Shown: positions 25,268-32,450 of the stretch, one piece after another
Position numbering within the stretch: the first letter of the stretch is position 1
Layout of the letters: every line of letters begins with the position of its first letter
Assembly: GCA_046290815.1 (NCBI GenBank)
Contig: JBKBUF010000002.1
Span: 124,001-188,000 of the forward strand
Reading direction: 5' to 3'
Source: JBKBUF01 sp046290815
GTDB lineage: Bacteria > Bacteroidota > Bacteroidia > Cytophagales > Cytophagaceae
DNA: 64,000 nt
Made by a program: the position numbers and the translations under genes
The notes under the pieces: generated by a model
What the model was told of the DNA's origin: nothing
Databases searched by the model: none
Seen by the model: the letters and a program-made list of their open reading frames with translations, nothing else

Positions 25268-28200
25268 TTAATACTTTATCATAGGAATATTTTCAACCGC
25301 ATCATTGTACTTCAGTTGGATTATATAATATCCTGACGGAAGTTCTGATGTATCAATGTTGTTAATCCCTTCGCTTGCATTCACGGATTTTAAAATACGG
25401 CCTGTTGCAGTTTCGGCAATACATAATGAGAAATTACCATCTGTCATACCTTCAACCATTATATTATCTTTGAACGGATTAGGGTATACCTTTAATGAAT
25501 TCATAAGTACGCTTTCAGTACCTGTAATTTTTCCATTGTCGATTCCGATAGTTGTTTCTTTGTTACCGGATAGAATTTCTATCTCCTGAGAATCTGCATA
25601 ACCGGCGCCTTGAACAGGTACAGACATGTAATACTTTCCTGAAGCAAGATTATCAAAGCTCACCTGACTTCCATTGCTGAATGCTGAGGCCACCAATTCA
25701 TTCTGATCGTTAAAAAGCAGAACAGGCAACATTGAGATCAGCGTATCTTTAGGAGCATTGATGTTTACTCCAAGATGGTAAGGCCCATAATCTGCTGTTC
25801 TTTTTTCAACTAAAGTGATATCTACGCCATAGGTGTTACCGATAACATATACAGGGTTTGCAAAGAAAATGCTTACTTTATTTACATAAAATGTCGGAAG
25901 AAACTGATCATGCAGATTAATATGTTCCTTCTCTTTATAAGGAAGAATATATACCAGGTAATCTCCTTTTTCCACGCCGGTGAACTGATAAAATCCGTTA
26001 ACCACTTTTGCGGTTTTTACCGGAATCGGAAGACCGTTGATGTCCTTCATCAATATTGCCAATCCATAACCTAGCATATTTGCACCGGCTTTAACATGTC
26101 CTTGAAGTATATACAATTCATTTCCTACGCAGCCATCTTCAATCCTCACAGAATCGGTTACCGTACATCCTGTCTGATCAGTAACCGTAACTGAATAAAT
26201 TCCGGCTGGTATATTAAAAATTGTCGCAGTAGTACTACCGTTTTGCCATTTGTAAGTATATGGTGGCAATCCTCCGGTAGCAGCTACCTGAGCTCTTCCG
26301 TCATTTTTATTACAACTTGCATGTTTTATATTAGGAAAACCTACTCTTAATGGATTGGCAAAAATCATTACAGTATCAGACAAGGAAGTAGTTCCATTTG
26401 ATATTGTCCATACAAGTCCGAATGTACCCGGAGCATTAAAAATTAATTTAGAGTTAGGGTTGTTGACTTGCTCAACATAACCACTTCCTGAAAACATCGA
26501 CCATGTGCCTGTCTCTCCTGCAGCAGGACTATTTGCATTTAATGTAAAGCTACTGCAATAAGCTGTTGCATCCTGTCCGGCATTTGGGATGGTTATTGGC
26601 GCAGGACAATTAAACGTAAAGCTTGTTGTATATTTTGTTGTATTGTAACCACCGGGACTGGTAATGGTCACTTCCACAGGATAGGTTCCGGAGTTATAAG
26701 CTGAAAATAAAGCTTTGTGTGTAGGCGCTTCATGCACAGTCAAACCTGTCAGATCCCAATTGAATGTATATGGTGCAGATGTTCCGAAATTAAACACTAT
26801 ACTTAGAGTATCACCACATCTTCTGTTAGGAGGAAGAATTGTCGGTAAACATGAAGCAGGCAATTGTGGATTTACAGTTATCCTCATAGTATCCCTGCTT
26901 ATCTGATTTCCTTTGGTAATGGTATATACCAGGTAGGTATTATTTGCAGCATCGACAATCGTTGCACCCGGCGAATTAGGATTTTGAATTATTGCTTGTC
27001 CGCTGGCTACTGTCCAGGAAACAGTTTCATCAGATGCAGGACTATTGCCAGCCAATGTGATTGGAAATGAACAGATAGTTAACTGTCTGTCAGGACCGGC
27101 ATTGGCTTGAGTAACTGTATTATTGTTAGAACAGGAAACATTTACAAAAAATGATTTACTCCAAGTATTAAATCCTGAATAAGTAGATGCATTGACAGTT
27201 ATAAAATAAGTCCCGGGTGCATTAGCGGTAAGTGTTTGCGTATACAGAAATGGCGGATTGTTAGAAGTTATTCCTGGAGGAATATTGAAGTAAAAATTGT
27301 AATTCGAATACACACCAGGGGATGAAAAATTGAATGCGATGGTAAATGACTCACCGCAAACAACACTTGTTTTACTAATGTAAGGATCGCAAAACGGATA
27401 ATTCTGAACAACATTTATGATAACATCATCAGAACTTTGCTGATTACCGTTTATGATGGTATATCTTAAAACTGTTCCCGGTTTTGCATCAAGAATATTT
27501 ACAGTCCTTGAATTAGAGTTTACTAATGTTGCATTTCCGCCTATAACCTCCCATTTAACTGTCTCTCCTTGTGCTGGTGCATTTCCTGTGATTTGGAATG
27601 GAAATTGACAGGCATTAATTACTTGATCCGGACCTGCATTGGCAATTGTAGGACAATTTACACTGAACTGAAATGTATCTCGAACGGAAAAAAGTTGAGT
27701 AGACGCTTCAACTATTATTTTGTAGGCTCCGGATGCTTTGGGTTTAAATCCCGGATTTGCTGTTGTATGACCCGTAACTTCCAGGTCATTCGGACGGTCG
27801 GTATACCAATAATAAGTATAACCCTGTTGTAGTCTCGAACTTAAATTAAATGTTGTATTACATGAAATTTCATTAGGACCTATCTGTGTATTAATTATAC
27901 CGCAACCACCCTTAGATAAAAGAAATGTGACATGATATACTTCTATTTCATTTAACTGTGAATCATACCTGGTGTATCTTACTGTACAGGTATCCGGTAG
28001 CATAGAAAACAAGTAAAGCTTAGAAGATGTTGTATTTCCTATTTCTGCTTCCCCTTCCACTACTTCCCAATTTATAGTTTGGTTGGGTTGTGCAGGCTTA
28101 TAATCAATATGATAAGGAAACTGACACCTGCTTAATATAAAAGTATCTTCTTCAAGCGCATTTAATGTAATTAAAGGGTATTGTTGGCCATAAGAGAAAA

Positions 28201-28297
28201 ATGACAGGAATAGAAAAAATATCACTATCATTGGCCTTATCTTCAGAAAAAAGTAATTTGAATCTGAAGATTTAATCGTATGAAATTTTGTCCTCAT
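25268..28297 (-). CDS. T9SS-exported PKD/SprB-like repeat protein
   Basis: A 1009-residue secreted protein. The likely start is Met23 (MIVIFFLFLSFFSYGQ), because the preceding 22 residues are polar. Three copies (plus a diverged N-terminal one) of a roughly 85-residue Ig-like unit share NAGPDQ, C-x-FP, GN-x-PA-x-ETV-x-W and V-x-TI-x-NGN-x-x-S-x-D. They alternate with NP/FNFSSPG segments having paired Cys. A SprB-type repeat follows (about 650-720: GRAQVAATGGLPPYTYKWQNG, IPAGIYSVTVTDQTGC), then a carboxypeptidase-regulatory-like region and a type A sorting domain (LKVYPNPFKDNIMVEG, LPSGYYIIQLK). SprB repeats occur in the mobile gliding adhesin SprB, so a surface adhesin is plausible. No catalytic motif is seen. 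Confidence 0.85.
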   Translation of the reverse strand: MRTKFHTIKSSDSNYFFLKIRPMIVIFFLFLSFFSYGQQYPLITLNALEEDTFILSRCQFPYHIDYKPAQPNQTINWEVVEGEAEIGNTTSSKLYLFSMLPDTCTVRYTRYDSQLNEIEVYHVTFLLSKGGCGIINTQIGPNEISCNTTFNLSSRLQQGYTYYWYTDRPNDLEVTGHTTANPGFKPKASGAYKIIVEASTQLFSVRDTFQFSVNCPTIANAGPDQVINACQFPFQITGNAPAQGETVKWEVIGGNATLVNSNSRTVNILDAKPGTVLRYTIINGNQQSSDDVIINVVQNYPFCDPYISKTSVVCGESFTIAFNFSSPGVYSNYNFYFNIPPGITSNNPPFLYTQTLTANAPGTYFITVNASTYSGFNTWSKSFFVNVSCSNNNTVTQANAGPDRQLTICSFPITLAGNSPASDETVSWTVASGQAIIQNPNSPGATIVDAANNTYLVYTITKGNQISRDTMRITVNPQLPASCLPTILPPNRRCGDTLSIVFNFGTSAPYTFNWDLTGLTVHEAPTHKALFSAYNSGTYPVEVTITSPGGYNTTKYTTSFTFNCPAPITIPNAGQDATAYCSSFTLNANSPAAGETGTWSMFSGSGYVEQVNNPNSKLIFNAPGTFGLVWTISNGTTSLSDTVMIFANPLRVGFPNIKHASCNKNDGRAQVAATGGLPPYTYKWQNGSTTATIFNIPAGIYSVTVTDQTGCTVTDSVRIEDGCVGNELYILQGHVKAGANMLGYGLAILMKDINGLPIPVKTAKVVNGFYQFTGVEKGDYLVYILPYKEKEHINLHDQFLPTFYVNKVSIFFANPVYVIGNTYGVDITLVEKRTADYGPYHLGVNINAPKDTLISMLPVLLFNDQNELVASAFSNGSQVSFDNLASGKYYMSVPVQGAGYADSQEIEILSGNKETTIGIDNGKITGTESVLMNSLKVYPNPFKDNIMVEGMTDGNFSLCIAETATGRILKSVNASEGINNIDTSELPSGYYIIQLKYNDAVENIPMIKY

Positions 28298-28358
28298 AAT
28301 GTTGTAGTTTTAGTTATCTACAAGCAAGACTGTAATATTTCCTGACGTTACAGAAAAA

Positions 28359-29273
28359 TTACAGAAAAAATTTTAAACCGTACCTTATCCCTATAAAATC
28401 GTTGTTATAAAAGGTGTCTCTTCTCTGAAAAGACCCCAAATGTTTTTGATAAAAGGGTTCACAAAAAAAGCTCAGGCGATCTGAAATTAAATAAGATACT
28501 CTGAAATTATTTTGCAAAGAAATGGTTGGAGCTGAAACAAGATCGTCATATGCACTAACCTCGTCTCCCCTTTTATCAAAAGATTTACCGCTGGCTCCTA
28601 AAAAGAATCCGAATGCAGGCCCTGAATAAAAACTAAACCGAAATTTACCTTTTTGTACGTTATAAGCTATCAGTACAGGAATCTCCAGATAATAAATTAC
28701 AGCAATGTTATTTTTTGTTTCGATAACCTGCCTGGTAATTATTTCTTCAATGTCTTTTTCTTCAACGACATGAAAGTAGATGGTATCACTATTATCTGTT
28801 ACACCGAAATAAGTATCGAGCGTGTCATTTATTTTAATCATTCTGATTTCACTCAAAACTCTTGAAGAGCTGTTGCGGGTACTGATGACATTTCTGTTTA
28901 AAAAAAAGCCTGTTCTTACTTCGAATTTATTAAATGAATAGAAAAGGTTCATCCCAACTCCCTGGCTATACTGGCCTTTCCTGGTTCTGCTACCCGACCC
29001 ATTTTCCAACGGATATTGCGATGAAGTGACATTTAATCCGTGTGCGTAAGGAAGAACATTCATATCTAATGACCATCTACGGTTAATAGCACTGTCAACA
29101 AGATAAACCTTCTCTGTTACGAATACACGTTTGGTAATGATGATCACAGAGTCTTTTATTCCATTATCATAAGTAACCTGGTAAGTGGTATCGTATCTTA
29201 TTTCCTGTGCATGTGAAGAAACACCAGTAAGGAAACAAATACATATCAGAAGACTTGAAAGGTATTTGAACAA
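28359..29273 (-). CDS. outer-membrane beta-barrel protein
   Basis: A 304-residue protein with a signal peptide ending GVSSHAQ. A helical/polar periplasmic stretch is followed by alternating aromatic strands typical of PorT/OmpW-size barrels: MNLFYSFNKFEVRTGFFL, AVIYYLEIPVLIAYNV, RFSFYSGPAFGFFLGA, RVSYLISDRLSFFCEPFYQK and the terminal FIGIRYGLKFFL ending in Phe-Leu. It is the third gene of an operon-like run with the sigma factor and the single-pass membrane protein upstream (18 bases from the latter). It is therefore probably the output or sensor of that stress circuit. The substrate or ligand, if any, is unknown. Confidence 0.8.
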   Translation of the reverse strand: MFKYLSSLLICICFLTGVSSHAQEIRYDTTYQVTYDNGIKDSVIIITKRVFVTEKVYLVDSAINRRWSLDMNVLPYAHGLNVTSSQYPLENGSGSRTRKGQYSQGVGMNLFYSFNKFEVRTGFFLNRNVISTRNSSSRVLSEIRMIKINDTLDTYFGVTDNSDTIYFHVVEEKDIEEIITRQVIETKNNIAVIYYLEIPVLIAYNVQKGKFRFSFYSGPAFGFFLGASGKSFDKRGDEVSAYDDLVSAPTISLQNNFRVSYLISDRLSFFCEPFYQKHLGSFQRRDTFYNNDFIGIRYGLKFFL

Positions 29274-29291
29274 GGCTGAATATTCAAATTG

Positions 29292-29882
29292 TTATTTATT
29301 CTTTTCTTTTAATTTCTGGAACTTACGTTTGTTCACAGACTGGGAGTCTACTTTAATAATGGTATCCACCTGCATAATGTATTTTACCCTAAGACTATCT
29401 TTTTTTGCAGGTGTTACAGGTTGAACCACGGGAGTAGTGGTAACTGTACTGATTGTATCGACAGGCTTTGGTTGGTGCACTTTATCTTCAACTTTTTTTA
29501 CCTGAACAGCCACATCCTTCTTAACTTCCATTTTCTTTGGTGCAGGTATAGTTTCAATATTTTCGGATAATTCTTTCTGATCCTCCTTTTCCTTGAAAGT
29601 ATTAATTGAATCAGGAATTGCAATAATAATAACATTATTATTTATGGGAGTATTTTCTTCTTTCTTGGAGGTAAACCAATATGAAGTAATACCGGAAAGA
29701 GTAATCACAGAAAAAATAAGAAACAAATATCTCCAATTAGAACGTTGTTTAAAATATCCTGAATCCTCCAGCTTACCCATAAACACATCAAAGTCCTTTT
29801 CATCCACAGGTTCGCTATGGTTCTGAAAGGCGTCTTTGAAAAGATCATCCATTGATTCTTTATCTGATCCGTTGTCTTTCAT
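29292..29882 (-). CDS. single-pass membrane protein, putative anti-sigma partner
   Basis: A 196-residue protein. An acidic cytoplasmic N-terminus (DKESMDDLFKDAFQNHSEPVDEKDFDVFMGKL) is followed by one membrane helix (about 51-70, YLFLIFSVITLSGITSYWF). The periplasmic tail is low in complexity and rich in Lys, Val, Pro and Thr. The start overlaps the stop of the sigma factor gene by four bases (ATGA). That coupling and the topology match anti-sigma factors that hold an ECF sigma at the membrane, and the DUF-type N-terminus is the likely sigma-binding part. No zinc (HxxxCxxC) motif is present, so it is not a ZAS-type anti-sigma. The extended tail could span the periplasm toward the outer-membrane protein encoded next. 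Confidence 0.7.
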   Translation of the reverse strand: MKDNGSDKESMDDLFKDAFQNHSEPVDEKDFDVFMGKLEDSGYFKQRSNWRYLFLIFSVITLSGITSYWFTSKKEENTPINNNVIIIAIPDSINTFKEKEDQKELSENIETIPAPKKMEVKKDVAVQVKKVEDKVHQPKPVDTISTVTTTPVVQPVTPAKKDSLRVKYIMQVDTIIKVDSQSVNKRKFQKLKEKNK

Positions 29883-30502
29883 TTAGCAATTTTTTCTATG
29901 CTTTTCTTATATAATACCTTTTGCAGCATTTCTCTTGCCCTGAACAGTCTGGTTCTTGATACATTTTCTTCAATTCCTAATGCAGAAGCAATCTCTGAAT
30001 GAGTATAATTTTCAAGTACGAATAAGCTGAAAATAATTCTATAAATTTCAGGTATCAGATTGATCGAATCTAAAATATCCTCTTTTGTCAGATCTGCCTT
30101 AAAAACAACTGCACTATCCGGCTTATCCCTTAAATCTTCCCTGTCCACCTCATCACCGGAAAACTCATTTTCATAATCATCCGACTTTAAATCATGATAC
30201 TCTTCGTCAAACGCTACCGTATCAGTTTTCTTTCTTTTTTTATAATGGTCGAGGCATACATTTACCATTACCCTTTTCATCCAGCCCTCAAATGATCCGC
30301 TTCCTGAAAATTTATCAATTACATTTAGTATCTTGATAAATCCCTCATGCATTATGTCTCGTGCGTCCTCTCTGCTATTGCTATACCTCAAACAAATAGC
30401 TAGCATTACAGGAGCGTACCTTGTGTACAATTGCTGTATCGCCAATTTGTCTTTTTTCCGAAGATTTTTTATCAACTCTTCTTCAGGCATAGCTGATTTC
30501 AA
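29879..30502 (-). CDS. ECF RNA polymerase sigma-70 factor
   Basis: A 207-residue extracytoplasmic-function sigma factor. Region 2 is present (YAPVMLAICLRYSNSREDARDIMHEGFIKIL and FEGWMKRVMVNVCLDHYKKRKK). An acidic linker of about 50 residues follows (DEEYHDLKSDDYENEFSGDEVD), then region 4 with the HTH FVLENYTHSEIASALGIEENVSRTRLFRAREMLQ. The long acidic insertion between regions 2 and 4 is common in Bacteroidota ECF factors. The first in-frame start is a TTG at 30502; the ATG at 30490 (MPEEELIKNL) is the better choice. It heads the operon with the membrane partner and the barrel protein and probably responds to an envelope signal. Confidence 0.92.
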   Translation of the reverse strand: MKSAMPEEELIKNLRKKDKLAIQQLYTRYAPVMLAICLRYSNSREDARDIMHEGFIKILNVIDKFSGSGSFEGWMKRVMVNVCLDHYKKRKKTDTVAFDEEYHDLKSDDYENEFSGDEVDREDLRDKPDSAVVFKADLTKEDILDSINLIPEIYRIIFSLFVLENYTHSEIASALGIEENVSRTRLFRAREMLQKVLYKKSIEKIAK

Positions 30503-30603
30503 TGATTAGACTTTAAAAAAGAGATTAGTTACAATAATAATAAAAAAATATTTTATTTATCCCATTAAAATCAGATTTTCAGGATATTATATAAAATAAT
30601 TGT

Positions 30604-30636
30604 CCCATTTTTAAGATAAATGATCTTAAAAACGGG
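30604..30636 (-). terminator. hairpin downstream of the small gene
   Basis: TTTTTAAGAT (30608-30617) pairs with ATCTTAAAAA (30623-30632), extended by CCC/GGG after one mismatch. It lies 20 bases beyond the stop of the 59-residue gene and probably ends the baeRF/small-gene transcript. Confidence 0.6.
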
Positions 30637-30656
30637 AGAAGCTATGAAAATGTAAA

Positions 30657-30836
30657 TCAGAAGCTTTTTTTTCGGCTTCTTTGCATAGGTCCGTTATTAG
30701 GATTGATATGCTCCGGAGTTTTACTCTCTATATCTCCTCTGGTGTTGGTTGATGGTCTTTGTGCATAATTAATCTGATCTCGATTTTTTGGAGTTACAGA
30801 CCTTTTCTCCTGTGCTTTTTTATTTTTTAAACTCAT
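30657..30836 (-). CDS. 59-residue basic hypothetical protein
   Basis: A short open frame, ATG at 30836 to TGA at 30657, encoding MSLKNKKAQEKRSVTPKNRD followed by a polar stretch with PSTNTRGD, TPEHINPNNGP and a basic end RSRKKSF. It is lysine/arginine-rich and contains no hydrophobic segment, so it is probably a disordered, possibly nucleic-acid-binding cytoplasmic protein. An unusually good AGGAG ribosome-binding site lies seven bases before the ATG. It starts 17 bases after the stop of the baeRF gene and the pair ends at a hairpin, which together argue for a real operon partner. I recognise no family. Confidence 0.6.
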   Translation of the reverse strand: MSLKNKKAQEKRSVTPKNRDQINYAQRPSTNTRGDIESKTPEHINPNNGPMQRSRKKSF

Positions 30837-30853
30837 AAATGCTCCTTTCGTTC

Positions 30854-32002
30854 TTAATACCGGTAAATAGCAGCAATATCTGAACCTTCAGGCATTTCTT
30901 CTTTATTTAAGAGGTAAACATTTCCATTATTGAGCATTGCATACCTCGTTGTTTCACTCATTAGGTCATAATTGTCTGTATCCGGACTTTCAATCAATTT
31001 TAATTTCAAATTTTGTTCATCATAGGTCCCCCAAAGGTATTTGTCTTTGGCTATAAATAAGGTTTCAACCCTTCCTCCCATTGCATTCTGAATAATACTG
31101 CTTATGTTTACGGAAGTAAGCCCTGTTCCGGCCATAGCCTGATATCTGTTAATGGCATTCCTGCAATTTCTACTGAAATACGGACGAAGAATTTCATACC
31201 CTATCTCATAAATTTTTCCTTTTTGCAAAAACTGTGCATTGGCTTCGTACCCTTTTTCAATGATGTTTTTATATTTATTGACCCTCCTGTACAATGCCTG
31301 CTGTTCGGGTAATGCCGCAATCACAAGTGGTCCGGTTTGATCTTTCAAAGACTCCACCACCAATTCATTAACTACTCTGAAATATTCAGGTAAAAATACG
31401 TCGCCGTTTTGCTTGGCTCTTGTCAATACCTGTTCCTTTAATGCAGGATTTTGCGGATCCTGAACCAAATCATTCTTATAAGGGAATGGCGCAACTGCTT
31501 TATTTAATTTTTCTATTTGTTCCGTAGAAAACTCCAGTTCATGAATTTCTTTTTTCAAATTACATTCGTAAAGCTTGAAATCATACTGGTTCAATGTGAG
31601 TACAAAGAATTTTTCATTCATGCTTTCCGCAGCAATCAACGGCGTTAACATAAATTTAGATGCCACAACAGAATAGTTATTAAAAGAAATCGGAAGCCGA
31701 TAAACATAAGATTTTCCTAATGAGATGAAAACTGCAAGCCCTTCAGAAAGATTTCTCCAGAATCCTGTATCATCAATTAGTTCCCAGGCAGGCTGCAGGA
31801 ATATCTGAATATCATCCTCTCTCATTCCTTTATTCTGGAGAGTGAGTTTAATTTTCTGAACTTCATTTTTAAATGATATCCAATCCACACTTTCGTTCAC
31901 TTCCATTCCTGATTGGTGAGTAGGAATATATATGGAAATACAAACAGGAGCCTGTACTTCCAACAATTCTTTCATATTATCAGGTCCAAAATTATCAATC
32001 AT
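30854..32002 (-). CDS. bacterial archaeo-eukaryotic release-factor-like protein (baeRF)
   Basis: A 382-residue protein of the baeRF families (eRF1 domain 2/3-like), most like family 3/7. The N-terminal block VCISIYIPTHQSGMEVNESVDWISFKNEVQKI is followed by FWRNLSEGLAVFISLGKSYVYRLP and the central ESMNEKFFVLTLNQYDFKLYE strand pair. The later VAALPEQ-like segment PLVIAALPEQQALYRRVNKYKNI and the final GGRVETLFIAKDKYLWGTYDEQ match the Pelota/eRF1 domain-3 fold. These proteins are proposed to act in ribosome rescue or as conflict-system nucleases; the function is not established. It is followed by a small basic gene, and its start is 81 bases downstream of the 3' end of a structured RNA on the same strand. 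Confidence 0.75.
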   Translation of the reverse strand: MIDNFGPDNMKELLEVQAPVCISIYIPTHQSGMEVNESVDWISFKNEVQKIKLTLQNKGMREDDIQIFLQPAWELIDDTGFWRNLSEGLAVFISLGKSYVYRLPISFNNYSVVASKFMLTPLIAAESMNEKFFVLTLNQYDFKLYECNLKKEIHELEFSTEQIEKLNKAVAPFPYKNDLVQDPQNPALKEQVLTRAKQNGDVFLPEYFRVVNELVVESLKDQTGPLVIAALPEQQALYRRVNKYKNIIEKGYEANAQFLQKGKIYEIGYEILRPYFSRNCRNAINRYQAMAGTGLTSVNISSIIQNAMGGRVETLFIAKDKYLWGTYDEQNLKLKLIESPDTDNYDLMSETTRYAMLNNGNVYLLNKEEMPEGSDIAAIYRY

Positions 32003-32082
32003 ACGCCTCTTCTTTTCTTATCCTAATAACATAACCATCGGAAGCAAAAATTGGTGCTGTGCCAAGAGAGGGAAACGGGAAG

Positions 32083-32261
32083 AAAAAAGTCGGGAGATTG
32101 AAAAACTCCTGTTCAACAGGATTTGGCTCTTCGGGTAATTTCGACCTTCCACTGTTAACTTTGCCTAAGCAAAGATCCCATAAGGGATTGAGGCCTGCTC
32201 TAGATTCCCGGTTAGAACCGGTATGGTTAAAATGTTGAGTTTTTCAATTTGGCCTCCCGAC
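32083..32261 (-). ncRNA. structured small RNA, 6S-like shape
   Basis: A predicted 179-nt transcript in the 448-base gap between divergent genes. Read on the minus strand, the 5' end GTCGGGAG pairs with CTCCCGAC at the 3' end (8 bp), and AUUGAAAAACUC pairs with GAGUUUUUCAAU (12 bp) after a 5-base bulge. Inside are four short hairpins: ACCGG/CCGGU, AUCCC/GGGAU, UUUGC/GCAAA and CCUGU/ACAGG. Six T follow the closing stem, and a TAATTTTG box sits six bases before the first G. Paired ends, length and purine start resemble 6S RNA, but I cannot match the sequence to a family. No open frame explains the conservation of pairing. It could instead be the leader of the baeRF gene 81 bases on. Confidence 0.65.
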
Positions 32262-32266
32262 AATAT

Positions 32267-32297
32267 CAAAATTAGCTAATTTATTATCAAACGGAAA
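32267..32297 (-). promoter_or_regulatory. promoter of the structured RNA
   Basis: On the minus strand TTTC (32297-32294) and TAATTTTG (32274-32267) are separated by exactly 19 bases. The consensus is TTTG-N19-TAnnTTTG, so only one -33 base differs. The predicted start is the G at 32261. Confidence 0.6.
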
Positions 32298-32450
32298 CCT
32301 TCCTGCAAAATTTCCTAATTGAACCTCAAGTCAAATTATAATATATTAATCAACTTGAAAACAGCATTTTAGCAACAAGAATTTTAAGGGAAAATCCATT
32401 TTTTTTGTGTAAATTTATTCCAATGAATTATCAATTAAATTACATTTAAA

